A stretch of DNA of 64,000 nt from Firmicutes bacterium CAG:24053_14 (lineage in GTDB: Bacteria; Bacillota; Clostridia; Oscillospirales; Oscillospiraceae). Below, in pieces: positions 34,227-43,467 of this stretch. The position numbers and the translations under genes were made by a program. Under the pieces are notes generated by a model. It was given only the letters and a program-made list of their open reading frames with translations, ran no database searches and was not told where the DNA came from. The DNA lies in the NCBI GenBank assembly GCA_001916715.1, contig MNSZ01000064.1:1-64000 (forward strand), written 5' to 3'. The first letter of the stretch is position 1. Every line of letters begins with the position of its first letter.

Positions 34227-34709
34227 ATGGAATTTCTGTTTGCACACTCCGGCCTTGCAATAGGCCTTCTCGGCGCAGGCCTTGCCGCATGCATGGCAGG
34301 CGCAGGCTCGGCAGTCGGCACCGGTATCGCCGGTGAAGCCGGCGCAGGACTCATCACCGAAGATCCCTCCAAGTTCGGTAAGGCGATGATCCTTCAGGTC
34401 ATCCCCGGCACTCAGGGACTGTACGGCCTGGTCGTTTTCTTCGTTGCGATCATGAATATGGGTCTGCTCGACGGCACGGCGCTCAACCTTTCGTTCGTTG
34501 ACGGCTGCCGCTACTTCGCAGCATGCATGCCCATCGCCATCGGCGGCCTCGTTTCCGCGATCGGCCAGGGCAAGGTCGCGGCGGCGTCGGTCAATCTGCT
34601 TGCAAAGAACCCCGACCACTGGGCAAAGGGCATGATCCTGTGCATCACCGTTGAGTTCTACGCGATACTGTCCCTGCTCGCATCGATGATGATGCTGCTG
34701 TACATCTGA
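34227..34709 (+). CDS. ntpK: V-type ATPase rotor subunit K (Na+-type ligand set)
   Basis: Proteolipid of the rotor ring: 160 residues, four membrane segments, two tandem c-like hairpins. The ion-binding Glu is only in the second (Glu143 in CITVEFYAILSLL); the first hairpin carries LQVIPGTQGLYG. By alignment with the E. hirae K subunit, whose structure shows Na+ held by Thr64, Gln65, Gln110 and Glu139, the equivalent residues here are Thr62, Gln63, Gln114 and Glu143, with the same 29-residue Gln-Glu spacing. The enzyme is therefore probably Na+-specific. Ribosome site TAGGAGGATATT. Confidence 0.92.
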   Translation: MEFLFAHSGLAIGLLGAGLAACMAGAGSAVGTGIAGEAGAGLITEDPSKFGKAMILQVIPGTQGLYGLVVFFVAIMNMGLLDGTALNLSFVDGCRYFAACMPIAIGGLVSAIGQGKVAAASVNLLAKNPDHWAKGMILCITVEFYAILSLLASMMMLLYI

Positions 34710-34742
34710 TCAAGAAATAAAACGTAAAGGCAGGGCTTTACC

Positions 34743-35342
34743 ATGAAAGGCACTGAAAAAATAATCGCACATATCCGGGCCGACGGCGACGCGGAGGCAA
34801 AGAAAATAATCGACGCCGCGTCAAAGCAGGCCGAAGAAAAGCGTGCCGAGAGCTTCAAGGCGGCGCTTTCGGAGTATGAAAAGCTCATGCAGGCCGGCAA
34901 CGCCGAGTGCGAGGATATCCTCAGCGGCAGCCGCCGCATTGCGGAGATGGAGGCAAAAAAGAGCGTCCTTTCCGTAAAGCAGGAGATGATATCTGCCGCG
35001 TTTGACGCAGCACGCGAAGAGATAGTCAATATGCCGCGCGATAAATACACGCAGTTTCTTGCGCGTATGGCGGCCGAGGCAGCTGTCAGCGGCATGGAGG
35101 AGATAGTCTTAAATGCGCGCGACAAGGCCGAGGTCGGCAAGGCCGTCTGCAAGGCGGCAAACGAGCTTCTTTCGGCAAAGGGAACGCCCGGCAAGCTCAC
35201 CGTGAGCGAGGAAACTGCCGATATTTCCGGCGGAGTTATAGTCCGCTTCGGCGGCATAGAGACAAATTGCAGCATCGACGCGCTCATTCGCCAGCGCCGC
35301 AGCGGACTTTCCACCGAAGTTGCGGCAGCTCTGTTTGAATGA
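34743..35342 (+). CDS. ntpE: V-type ATPase subunit E
   Basis: Peripheral-stalk subunit. 199 residues: a long charged N-terminal helix (about 1-110) that would pair with ntpF, and a globular C-terminal domain ending ISGGVIVRFGGIETNCSIDALIRQRR, a typical E-subunit block (GGVxxxxxxGxIxxxNxxxxxxxxxR). The ATG is preceded by AAGGCAGGGCTTTACC. Located between ntpK and ntpC. Confidence 0.9.
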   Translation: MKGTEKIIAHIRADGDAEAKKIIDAASKQAEEKRAESFKAALSEYEKLMQAGNAECEDILSGSRRIAEMEAKKSVLSVKQEMISAAFDAAREEIVNMPRDKYTQFLARMAAEAAVSGMEEIVLNARDKAEVGKAVCKAANELLSAKGTPGKLTVSEETADISGGVIVRFGGIETNCSIDALIRQRRSGLSTEVAAALFE

Positions 35343-35381
35343 TGCTCCGGCGCTGCATATCCCGAAAAGGGAGGGAACGAA

Positions 35382-36386
35382 TTGTCAAATAAAAAGTGCG
35401 TCAGAGAAAAATATCTGTATCTTTCCGCGATGCTCAGGGCAAGGGAAGCGAAGATGCTCACGCGCGATAAGGCCGAGCGCATGATAGACGCGCCGAGCTT
35501 TGACGAGGCGGCAAAGATGCTCACAGACTGCGGATATAAGGATATGTCGGGCTTTACGGCAAAGCAGGTCGAAGAAACTCTTGCCGAGCACAGAGCAGAG
35601 ATTTTTGCAGAGCTTGCGCGGCTTTCGCCGAACGCGGAGCCGGTAGAGGTCTTCCGCATGAGGTATGATTACCATAATGCGAAGATCGTAATAAAAACCG
35701 AAGCCGACGGCCGCGACCGTTCGGATTTGATGAGCGCATCCGGAAGAGTAAGCCCGGAGATCTTGAAGCGCAGCTTTGCCGAGGAGAAGTATCTTGGCCT
35801 GCCGCCGGTGCTCGCCGACGCTATGGTCGAGGCAAAAAGCGCACTTGCAAGATCGCAAAATCCGCAGCTTGCCGATTTTATACTCGACAGAGCGTATTTT
35901 GCCGAGATCTGCGCGGCGGCGAAAAACCTCGGAAGCGCGTTTCTCAAAGGCTATGCGCAGATGCTTATAGACGCTGCAAACCTTAGAAGTGCTGTGCGCA
36001 CGATGCGCATGAATAAGGATACGGAGTTCTTGAAAACGGCGCTCATACCGGGCGGTGGCATTGACACAGGGCGCGTCCTCGCAGCCTTTGGCTCGGGAGA
36101 TACGCTTGCGTCGATATATGCGAACACGCTTTTGGAAAATGCCGCGGCTCTCGGAGCTGCCGCCGTCAAGGGCGGAACGATGACCGAGTTTGAGCTTGCC
36201 TGCGACAATGCCGTGACAGCGTATCTCACGGGTGCAAGGCTCGTCTCCTACGGCGAAGCGCCGGCCATTGCGTATCTTGCCGCTGTCGAGGGTGAAACCA
36301 CCGCGCTGCGCATGATACTCACCGGGATGCTCGCCGGACTTCCGACGGAGACCATACGGGAAAGGCTGCGTGATCTTTATGCTTAA
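35382..36386 (+). CDS. ntpC: V-type ATPase subunit C
   Basis: Funnel-shaped subunit linking the central shaft (D/G) to the rotor ring. 334 residues, nearly all helical, with the repeated Y-RA-D-KN-type blocks (FRMRYDYHNAKIVIK, QMLIDAANLRSAVRTMRM, YGEAPAIAYLAAVEGETTALRMIL). It starts with TTG at 35382, supported by GGGAGGGAACGAA just upstream. Its 3' end overlaps ntpG by eight bases. Confidence 0.9.
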   Translation: MSNKKCVREKYLYLSAMLRAREAKMLTRDKAERMIDAPSFDEAAKMLTDCGYKDMSGFTAKQVEETLAEHRAEIFAELARLSPNAEPVEVFRMRYDYHNAKIVIKTEADGRDRSDLMSASGRVSPEILKRSFAEEKYLGLPPVLADAMVEAKSALARSQNPQLADFILDRAYFAEICAAAKNLGSAFLKGYAQMLIDAANLRSAVRTMRMNKDTEFLKTALIPGGGIDTGRVLAAFGSGDTLASIYANTLLENAAALGAAAVKGGTMTEFELACDNAVTAYLTGARLVSYGEAPAIAYLAAVEGETTALRMILTGMLAGLPTETIRERLRDLYA

Positions 36387-36702
36387 AATTGCTGTAATCG
36401 GACGGCGCGACACCGTTATGGGCTTCACCGCGCTGGGACTGGAGGCATATCCGGTCGCCGACGGCGCTGAGGCAAAGGCGATACTTCGCACGCTCACCCA
36501 TGACAGGGAGGATGTTGCGATAATCTACATCGAGGAGGATATCGCTGTCCAGCTTCAAAGCCAGATAGACAAATTCAAGGACAGCCCGAAACCGGCGATA
36601 ATACTCATCCCCGGCAGAGAAGGCAGTCTCGGCATGGGCCTTTCGGCTCTCAATGCCGCAGTCGAGCGTGCCATCGGCACGAACATCCTCGAGAATAATT
36701 AA
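36379..36702 (+). CDS. ntpG: V-type ATPase subunit F (NtpG)
   Basis: Central-shaft subunit of about 105 residues with a Rossmann-like fold: LKIAVIGRRDTVMGFTALGLEAYPV at the N-terminus, DVAIIYIEEDIA in the centre, and a last block AIILIPGREGSLG with a C-terminal helix. The ATG at 36379 lies within the end of ntpC. In E. hirae nomenclature this is ntpG; other systems call it subunit F or atpF. Confidence 0.88.
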   Translation: MLKIAVIGRRDTVMGFTALGLEAYPVADGAEAKAILRTLTHDREDVAIIYIEEDIAVQLQSQIDKFKDSPKPAIILIPGREGSLGMGLSALNAAVERAIGTNILENN

Positions 36703-36719
36703 GAAAGAAAGGTATCTGT

Positions 36720-38489
36720 ATGAGCGGAACTATAATAAAGGTCTCAGGACCGCTTGTAGTCGCGGAGGGATTGGGCGACGCAAACGTATCCGACGTTGTG
36801 CGTGTCGGTCCCGACAGACTTATAGGCGAGATACTTAATATGACGGGCGACAGCGCATCGATCCAGGTCTATGAGGAGACCTCCGGCCTCGGACCGGGCG
36901 CGGAGGTCGAAAGCTCGGGCATGCCGATGTCCGTCGAACTCGGACCGGGCATGCTGGAGAATATCTATGACGGCATCCAGCGCCCACTGCCGGAGATCCG
37001 CGAGCTGACCGGCGCGACCATAAGCCGCGGCACCGACGTTCCGGCGCTCAACCGCAAGAAGAAGTGGACGTTTACGCCGACCGCGCACGAGGGCGATGAG
37101 CTTACAGGCGGCGACGTTATCGGCACCGTTCAGGAAACAAGCGCCATTCTGCATAAAATAATGGTGCCGCCCAACATGAGCGGCAAGCTTCTGAGCATCA
37201 AGGGCGGCGACTTTACCGTAACCGAGACCGTTGCCGTGCTTGAAGATAAAAAGGGCGAAAAGCATGAGCTTACGCTGATGCAGAAGTGGCCTGTCCGTAT
37301 AAGCAGACCCTATGCATCCAAGAGCATGCCCACGCGCCCGATGAACTCCGGACAGAGAATAATCGACACACTCTTCCCGATAGCAAAGGGCGGCACGGCG
37401 GCAGTCCCAGGCCCCTTCGGCTCGGGCAAGACCGTCGTTCAGCACCAGCTTGCAAAGTGGTCGGATGTTGATATAGTTATCTACATCGGCTGCGGCGAGC
37501 GCGGCAATGAGATGACCGACGTTCTCATGGAGTTCCCGGAGCTTACAGACCCCAGAAACGGCGAGCCTCTGATGAAGCGAACCGTTCTTATAGCAAACAC
37601 CTCCGATATGCCCGTTGCGGCGCGCGAGGCGTCTATCTACACGGGCATAACGATAGCGGAGTATTTCCGCGATATGGGCTATGACGTGGCGGTTCTTGCA
37701 GACTCCACCTCCCGTTGGGCGGAGGCACTGCGCGAGATGTCCGGCCGACTTGAGGAAATGCCCGGCGAAGAGGGCTACCCGGCCTATCTTGCATCGCGTA
37801 TCGCGCAGTTTTACGAGCGCGCAGGCGTTGTCAAATGCCTCGGTTCCGACGAAAGACGCGGCTCTGTAACCGCAATCGGCGCAGTTTCGCCTCCGGGCGG
37901 CGATATCTCCGAGCCTGTTTCGCAGGCAACGATGCGTATCGTCAAGGTCTTCTGGGCGCTCGATTCGTCCCTTGCATACGCGCGCCACTTCCCGGCGATA
38001 AACTGGCTGACCTCGTATTCGCTGTATGTCGATACTCTGGCCAAGTGGTATAACGAGCAGTTCGGCCCCGAGTATATGATAAACCGCGATAAGGCGATGC
38101 ACATACTTCAGGAGGAAAACGAGCTTCAGGAGATTGTCCGCCTCGTCGGCCAGGATGCGCTCAGCCCTGCCGACAGACTCACTATGGAAACGGCAAAGAT
38201 GCTGCGCGAGGACTTCCTGCAGCAGAACGCCTTCGTCGATGAGGATGCATACTCTTCCTACGATAAGCAGTTTGAGCTTATGCGCATGATACTCACCTTC
38301 GATACTCTCGGCCGCGATGCACTCGGCAAGGGCGCAGATATGAAGGCGCTGTTTGCCATCGGTGCAAAGGAGCGCATAGGACGTGCGAAAATGGCGGCTC
38401 CCGATACATACAAGGCCGAGTACGCTTCGATACTTGAGCAGATGAAGAACGAGATCGATGCGGTCATCGCAGGAGGTGAGGACGCATGA
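36720..38489 (+). CDS. ntpA: V-type ATPase catalytic subunit A
   Basis: Catalytic ATPase subunit. 589 residues. Walker A GPFGSGKTVVQ (about 231-241), the non-homologous insert typical of A subunits (about residues 110-200), the Walker B region around VAVLADSTSRWAEALREMSGRLEEMPGEEG, and SGGDISEPVS-like segment PPGGDISEPVSQATMRIVKVFWALD. Length is normal. Ribosome site AAGAAAGGTATCTGT. Overlaps ntpB by four bases. Confidence 0.97.
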   Translation: MSGTIIKVSGPLVVAEGLGDANVSDVVRVGPDRLIGEILNMTGDSASIQVYEETSGLGPGAEVESSGMPMSVELGPGMLENIYDGIQRPLPEIRELTGATISRGTDVPALNRKKKWTFTPTAHEGDELTGGDVIGTVQETSAILHKIMVPPNMSGKLLSIKGGDFTVTETVAVLEDKKGEKHELTLMQKWPVRISRPYASKSMPTRPMNSGQRIIDTLFPIAKGGTAAVPGPFGSGKTVVQHQLAKWSDVDIVIYIGCGERGNEMTDVLMEFPELTDPRNGEPLMKRTVLIANTSDMPVAAREASIYTGITIAEYFRDMGYDVAVLADSTSRWAEALREMSGRLEEMPGEEGYPAYLASRIAQFYERAGVVKCLGSDERRGSVTAIGAVSPPGGDISEPVSQATMRIVKVFWALDSSLAYARHFPAINWLTSYSLYVDTLAKWYNEQFGPEYMINRDKAMHILQEENELQEIVRLVGQDALSPADRLTMETAKMLREDFLQQNAFVDEDAYSSYDKQFELMRMILTFDTLGRDALGKGADMKALFAIGAKERIGRAKMAAPDTYKAEYASILEQMKNEIDAVIAGGEDA

Positions 38490-39853
38490 TTAAAGATTAT
38501 AAGACCATACGACAGATAGCAAATCCGCTGATGATCGTCGAGCAGGTCGAGGGCGTCACATATGACGAGCTGTGCGAGATCGAGCTTCCCAACGACGAGG
38601 TCCGCCGCGGCAAGGTCCTCGAGGTTGAGGGCGACAGAGCCGTCGTTCAGCTTTTTGACTCGGCTCAGGGCATAAACCTTGCGCAGACTAAGGTAAGATT
38701 TCTCGGCCATCCTCTGGAGCTTGCGGTTTCCGAGGATATGCTCGGCCGCGTATTCAACGGTATGGGTCAGCCTATCGACGGCGGCCCCGAGCTTCTTGCG
38801 GAGGCTCATCGCGATATTAACGGCATGCCCATGAACCCGGCGGCGCGCGCGTATCCGGCGGAGTTTATCCAGACCGGTGTTTCCACCATCGACGGCCTGA
38901 ACACCCTTGTTCGCGGCCAGAAGTTGCCCATATTCTCGGCCTCCGGCCTTCCGCACGCTGCGCTCGCGGCGCAGATTGCGCGTCAGGCACGCGTTCTCGG
39001 CGACGGAGAGAACTTCGCTGTTGTCTTTGCGGCGGTCGGCATCACGTTCGAGGAGTCGGAATATTTTATCGAGGACTTCAAGCGCACCGGCGCTATCGAC
39101 AGAACGGTTGTGTTTTCAAACCTCGCAAACGACCCAGCGGTTGAGCGTATCGCAACTCCGCGTATGGCGCTTACAGCGGCCGAGTACCTTGCGTTTGAAA
39201 AGGACATGCACGTTCTTGTCATCATAACCGATATCACAAACTACGCCGAAGCTCTTCGTGAGGTCTCGGCGGCAAAGAAAGAAGTCCCCGGCCGCCGCGG
39301 CTATCCCGGCTATCTGTACACTGACCTTGCAACGATGTACGAGCGCGCCGGCCGCCGCATAGGCAGCAAAGGCTCGATCACCATGATCCCCATCCTCACC
39401 ATGCCCGAGGACGATAAGACCCATCCGATCCCCGACCTTACCGGCTACATCACCGAGGGTCAGATCATCCTTAGCCGCGATCTGCACCGCAAGGGCATCG
39501 TGCCTCCCGTTGACGTTCTGCCGTCGCTCAGCCGACTGAAGGATAAGGGCATCGGCGAGGGCAAGACCCGCGAGGATCATGCAGGAACCATGAACCAGCT
39601 GTTTGCCGCATATTCGCGCGGCAAGGACGCAAAGGAGCTGATGACCATCCTCGGCGAGGCCGCTCTTTCCGACGATGATAAGCTGTTTGCCGAGTTTGCC
39701 GATGAGTTTGAAAAGACCTACGTCAATCAGGGCAACAACACAAATCGCAGCATTGAGGAGACACTTGATCTCGGCTGGAAGCTGCTGAGCATCCTGCCCA
39801 GAGCGGAGCTTAAGCGCGTAAAGCCCGAGATGATCGAAAAATACATGAAGTAA
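38486..39853 (+). CDS. ntpB: V-type ATPase regulatory subunit B
   Basis: Non-catalytic nucleotide-site subunit that alternates with A in the head. 455 residues, normal for the family. It lacks a Walker A Lys, as usual: LPIFSASGLPHAALAAQIARQA replaces the P-loop. Other blocks are VIITDITNYAEALREVSAAKKEVPGRRGYPGYLY, GSITMIPILTMPEDDKTHPIPDLTGYITEGQI and SRLKDKGIGEGKTREDH. Its ATG lies in the ntpA stop (ATGA), preceded by GGAGGTGAGG. Confidence 0.97.
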   Translation: MIKDYKTIRQIANPLMIVEQVEGVTYDELCEIELPNDEVRRGKVLEVEGDRAVVQLFDSAQGINLAQTKVRFLGHPLELAVSEDMLGRVFNGMGQPIDGGPELLAEAHRDINGMPMNPAARAYPAEFIQTGVSTIDGLNTLVRGQKLPIFSASGLPHAALAAQIARQARVLGDGENFAVVFAAVGITFEESEYFIEDFKRTGAIDRTVVFSNLANDPAVERIATPRMALTAAEYLAFEKDMHVLVIITDITNYAEALREVSAAKKEVPGRRGYPGYLYTDLATMYERAGRRIGSKGSITMIPILTMPEDDKTHPIPDLTGYITEGQIILSRDLHRKGIVPPVDVLPSLSRLKDKGIGEGKTREDHAGTMNQLFAAYSRGKDAKELMTILGEAALSDDDKLFAEFADEFEKTYVNQGNNTNRSIEETLDLGWKLLSILPRAELKRVKPEMIEKYMK

Positions 39854-39865
39854 GGGGGAGTCTTT

Positions 39866-40516
39866 ATGGCAGGCACCACGGTAACCCCTACAAGAATGAT
39901 GCTCAAGCAGCTCAAGGGCAGGCTCAAGACCGCACGCCGCGGCCATAAGCTTATGAAGGATAAGCGCGATGAGCTGATGCGTCAGTTCATGGACATCGTG
40001 CGCCTTAACAAGCAGCTGCGCGAGCGCGTCGAGCAGGGGCTGACGGAGGCTTTCGCCGCCTTGCAGGTCGCAAGCGCAATAATGAGCCCCGAGATGCTCG
40101 AGCAAGCGCTTTTGTATCCGCGCCAGAGCGTTGAGCTTGACATGCAGTTTAAAAATATCATGAGCGTCAACGTGCCGCAGTACTCGTTCCACACGCGCAA
40201 TAACGATCCGTCGGAGATCTATCCCTACGGCTTTGCGCAGACCTCGGGCGAGCTGGACGACGCGCTCTCGCGCATGGCAGTTGTTTTCGAGGATATGCTT
40301 CAGCTTGCGCAGGTCGAAAAGACCATGCAGCTTCTGGCCGAGGAGATCGAAAAAACCCGCCGCCGCGTGAATGCGCTCGAGTACGTTATGATCCCCGAGC
40401 TTGAGAGCAATATTAAATACATCTCCATGAAGCTTGAGGAGAACGAAAACTCCACCAAGGTCCGCCTCCTCAAGGTCAAGGAAATGGTTCTGCAAAACGC
40501 ACACGATTTTAAGTGA
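39866..40516 (+). CDS. ntpD: V-type ATPase subunit D
   Basis: Central rotor shaft: 216 residues forming one long helical hairpin. Family blocks are VTPTRMMLKQLKGRLKTARRGHKLMKDKRDELM at the N-terminus and RVNALEYVMIPELESNIKYI near the C-terminus. The ribosome site is AAGGGGGAGTCTTT. Last gene of the ntp operon, followed by a strong hairpin. The E. hirae-type genes ntpH and ntpJ (K+/Na+ transporter) are absent. Confidence 0.95.
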   Translation: MAGTTVTPTRMMLKQLKGRLKTARRGHKLMKDKRDELMRQFMDIVRLNKQLRERVEQGLTEAFAALQVASAIMSPEMLEQALLYPRQSVELDMQFKNIMSVNVPQYSFHTRNNDPSEIYPYGFAQTSGELDDALSRMAVVFEDMLQLAQVEKTMQLLAEEIEKTRRRVNALEYVMIPELESNIKYISMKLEENENSTKVRLLKVKEMVLQNAHDFK

Positions 40517-40523
40517 AAAAAAG

Positions 40524-40561
40524 CACAGGCCATGCGAATCGTTTGATTCGCATGGCCTGTG
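40524..40561 (+). terminator. Intrinsic terminator of the V-ATPase operon
   Basis: CACAGGCCATGCGAATC (40524-40540), loop GTTT, GATTCGCATGGCCTGTG (40545-40561), followed by ACATTTTTG. A perfect 17-base stem. Confidence 0.9.
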
Positions 40562-40626
40562 GACATTTTTGCGACGGTGTGCTATTTTATATCTCGAATG
40601 TGAAAGAAAAAAGCCGCGTGCAAACC

Positions 40627-40774
40627 ATGAGCAGAAAGAACAAAATTACAAAAGACACGATGCCGGAGGGGTTCAGCGTACCTCTGGCGCTGACGGATAT
40701 GATCCCGGTCGTGTTTTTCGGCCTTTCGGCGGTGCGCATAGGAAGCCTTTTTCGTCGGGCTGCTGCTTGTTTGA
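40627..40774 (+). pseudogene. Remnant of a small membrane-protein gene
   Basis: ATG at 40627 opens a frame beginning with 16 hydrophilic residues and then PLALTDMIPVVFFGLSAVRIGSLF, a plausible membrane segment. It then becomes an Arg/Cys-rich tail that runs through the galE terminator. If one base is skipped near 40752, the hydrophobic stretch continues (FVGLLLV) and ends at 40772-40774. The pattern suggests the 5' remnant of a polytopic protein gene that suffered a frameshift and deletion. No family assigned. Confidence 0.45.
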
Positions 40775-40814
40775 ATAAAAAATTTCCGTGCTTTTCGCAC
40801 GGAAATTTTTTATT
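40774..40814. terminator. Bidirectional terminator before galE 3' end
   Basis: AATAAAAAATTTCCGTGC (40774-40791) pairs with GCACGGAAATTTTTTATT (40797-40814). It terminates galE (minus), whose stop overlaps it, and any plus-strand readthrough. Confidence 0.9.
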
Positions 40815-41829
40815 CGTCTCTGTAGCCGTTGGGGTTAAGGGTCTGCCAGTGCCATGAGTCGCGGCACATGTCCTCAACGTTATACTGCGCTGTCCAGCCA
40901 AGCTCGCGGCGGCTCTTCTCCGGCGAGCAGTAGCACTCGTCGATATCGCCGGCGCGGCGGCCTACGATCTTGTACGGAACGGTAAGCTTGTTTGCCTTTT
41001 CAAACGCATGTACAAGCTCGAGAACGCTGCATCCTTTGCCTGTGCCGAGGTTGAAGATAAGCTCACCCGGGTGCGAGTCCATGTACGATATTGCCGCAAC
41101 GTGGCCGCGTGCAAGGTCAACAACGTGGATATAGTCGCGCACTCCGGTGCCGTCGGGGGTGTTGTAGTCGTCACCGAAAACGCGCAGATATTCAAATCTG
41201 CCGATGGCGGTCTGTGAGATATACGGCATGAGGTTATTCGGAATGCCCTTCGGATCCTCGCCGATAAGTCCGCTCGGATGTGCGCCGACAGGGTTAAAGT
41301 ACCGCAAAAGCGCAACGCTCCAGCTCGGATCGGCTTTTACATAGTCGCGCAGGATCTGCTCGCACATATACTTTGTCCAGCCGTAGGGATTCGTGCATTT
41401 TCCGGTGCGCGAGGTCTCGTACAGCGGCATGTCGTTATCCGAGGAATACACCGTTGCCGAGGATGAGAAAATGATCTTTTTGACGTCGTGCGCGCGCATT
41501 GCTTCGCACAGCGTTATAGTTGAGCCGAGGTTGTTGTCGTAATACTCAAGCGGCTTTTCGACAGATTCGCCGACGGCTTTAAGCCCGGCAAAGTGGATGA
41601 CGCAGTCGATATCGTGCGATAAAAATATCTCGTCGAGCTTTTTTCGGTCGCGCACGTCGGCCTTATAAAAAGACAGAGTTTTACCCGTGATCTCCTCGAT
41701 GCGTTCTTTGGCCTTTTCGCTGCTGTTTACAAGATTGTCTATGACCACGACGTCCATGCCCTGCTCGAGCAGCTCAACACAGGTGTGGCTGCCGATGTAG
41801 CCCATGCCGCCGGTAACTAAAACTGTCAT
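40810..41829 (-). CDS. galE: UDP-glucose 4-epimerase
   Basis: NAD-dependent epimerase linking galactose and glucose nucleotide sugars. 339 residues from the ATG at 41829 (AAAGGAGTGATAAGC upstream). Rossmann loop TGGMGYIGSH near residue 8; catalytic Ser-Tyr-Lys seen as SSATVYS and YGWTKYMCEQ. The C-terminal substrate domain includes LRYFNPVGAHPSGLIGEDP and VRDYIHVVDLARGHV. With the alpha-galactosidase at 18.4 kb it makes a galactose-use route likely, although galK and galT are not in the window. Confidence 0.96.
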   Translation of the reverse strand: MTVLVTGGMGYIGSHTCVELLEQGMDVVVIDNLVNSSEKAKERIEEITGKTLSFYKADVRDRKKLDEIFLSHDIDCVIHFAGLKAVGESVEKPLEYYDNNLGSTITLCEAMRAHDVKKIIFSSSATVYSSDNDMPLYETSRTGKCTNPYGWTKYMCEQILRDYVKADPSWSVALLRYFNPVGAHPSGLIGEDPKGIPNNLMPYISQTAIGRFEYLRVFGDDYNTPDGTGVRDYIHVVDLARGHVAAISYMDSHPGELIFNLGTGKGCSVLELVHAFEKANKLTVPYKIVGRRAGDIDECYCSPEKSRRELGWTAQYNVEDMCRDSWHWQTLNPNGYRDE

Positions 41830-41869
41830 GCTTATCACTCCTTTGAGCTGATTTTAAAATATAGCAGCA

Positions 41870-41899
41870 AAAAAGGCAAGCATTTTTGCTTGCCTTTTT
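41870..41899 (-). terminator. Terminator between DUF1846 gene and galE
   Basis: AAAAAGGCAAGC (41870-41881), loop ATTTTT, GCTTGCCTTTTT (41888-41899). Bidirectional in form; it ends the minus-strand gene stopping at 41907. Confidence 0.85.
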
Positions 41900-41906
41900 G
41901 AAAATT

Positions 41907-43394
41907 TTACTTTTTGTGATAAAGCTTCTTTGCCTGATACTTCGGCTCGTAGGTGATGTTGACGCCGATCTTGGAGAAAAGATTTTCGTCAACGCGTGAG
42001 AGAATGACGGTCGAGTGAGCCTCGCAGCCGCGCAGCTTGCCGAGCTGATCAATCGCAAGCTCTGCCAGCGGATTTGTGACAGCGCAAATGGAAAGCGCAA
42101 TAAGCAGCTCGTCGGTGTGCAGGCGCGGATTGTGATTTCCGAGGTGCTCTATTTTCAGGTGCTGGATAGGCTCGATGACGCTGGGAGCAATGAGCAGCAG
42201 CTCCTTATTTATGCCGGCAAGCTTTTTAAGCGCGTTCATAAGGCATGCCGATGATGCACCGAGCAGCGAGCTTGTTTTGCCGGTAACTATCGTTCCGTCA
42301 GGCAGCTCAATGCTGACAGCCGGAGCGCCTGTTTCCTCCGCACGCGCGTTTGCGGCGGCGACTACGGGGCGGTCGGCTGACGAAAGGCCGATCGAGTTCA
42401 TGATAAGCTCGATCTTGCGTACCTCTTCGACCGTGCCCAGACCCTGACGCAGTGCGCAGGCCGCGGAGTAGTAGCGGCGGATGATCTCCTGCTTGGAGGC
42501 ATTGCGGCAGGCCTCGTCGTTTGTGATGCAGTAGCCGGCCATGTTGACACCCATATCGGTGGGACTTTTGTACGCGCTCTCGCCGTATATGCGAGTGAGG
42601 ATAGCGTTGAGCACGGGGAAGATCTCAACGTCGCGATTGTAGTTTACCGTGGTCTCGCCGTAAGCTTCAAGATGGAAGGGGTCGATCATGTTAACGTCGT
42701 CGAGATCGGCGGTCGCCGCCTCGTAGGCGAGGTTTATCGGATGCTTGAGCGGAATATTCCAGATCGGGAAGGTCTCAAACTTCGCGTAGCCTGCGTTTAT
42801 GCCGCACAGATGCTCATGATAAAGCTGGCTGAGGCAGGTAGCCATTTTGCCGCTGCCGGGGCCGGGCGCCGTGACAACGACGAGGCTGCGCTCGGTTTCA
42901 ATATAGTCGTTCTTGCCGAAGCCGTCCTCAGATACGATAAGCTCAACATTCGAGGGGTAATCGGGGATTATGTAGTGGCGATAGACCTTGATGCCCAGAG
43001 TTTCGAGCCGCTTTTGGAACAGCTCGGCCGCAGGCTGGCTGCGGTAGTGGGTTATGACCACGCTGCCGACAAAGAGACCGATGCCGCGGAATGCGTCGAT
43101 AAGGCGCAGCGTGTCCTCGTCGTAGGTGATGCCGAGGTCGCCGCGGCGCTTGTTGCGTTCGATATCGTCGGCGGAAATGGCGATAACGATCTCCGCTTCG
43201 TCCTTCATTTTAAGCAGCATCTTGACCTTGCTGTCCGGCTCAAAGCCCGGCAGTACGCGCGATGCGTGGTAATCGTCAAACAGCTTGCCGCCGAATTCGA
43301 GGTACAGCTTGCCGCCGAATTTTGCGATTCTGTCTCTTATGTTGCGCGACTGCTCGCGCATGTATTTTTCGTTGTCGAAGCCGATCACATTCAT
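41907..43394 (-). CDS. DUF1846 protein
   Basis: A 495-residue protein of the DUF1846 family, common in Firmicutes. The fold combines an ATPase-like core with dimer-forming helices. Diagnostic stretches are IGFDNEKYMREQSRNIRDRI at the start, FGGKLYLEFGGKLFDDYHASRVLPGF, and VVTAPGPGSGKMATCLSQLYHEH (a P-loop-like GPGSGK). FETFPIWNIPLKHPINLAYEAATADL follows. The biochemical role is not established. Monocistronic. The upstream region carries element copy C between it and dpaB. Confidence 0.92.
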   Translation of the reverse strand: MNVIGFDNEKYMREQSRNIRDRIAKFGGKLYLEFGGKLFDDYHASRVLPGFEPDSKVKMLLKMKDEAEIVIAISADDIERNKRRGDLGITYDEDTLRLIDAFRGIGLFVGSVVITHYRSQPAAELFQKRLETLGIKVYRHYIIPDYPSNVELIVSEDGFGKNDYIETERSLVVVTAPGPGSGKMATCLSQLYHEHLCGINAGYAKFETFPIWNIPLKHPINLAYEAATADLDDVNMIDPFHLEAYGETTVNYNRDVEIFPVLNAILTRIYGESAYKSPTDMGVNMAGYCITNDEACRNASKQEIIRRYYSAACALRQGLGTVEEVRKIELIMNSIGLSSADRPVVAAANARAEETGAPAVSIELPDGTIVTGKTSSLLGASSACLMNALKKLAGINKELLLIAPSVIEPIQHLKIEHLGNHNPRLHTDELLIALSICAVTNPLAELAIDQLGKLRGCEAHSTVILSRVDENLFSKIGVNITYEPKYQAKKLYHKK

Positions 43395-43467
43395 AATCTT
43401 TGCCCATCCATTCTGTAATTTTCACAAACAAAAATTATATACCGCCCACTCGAACCTTGTCAATATT

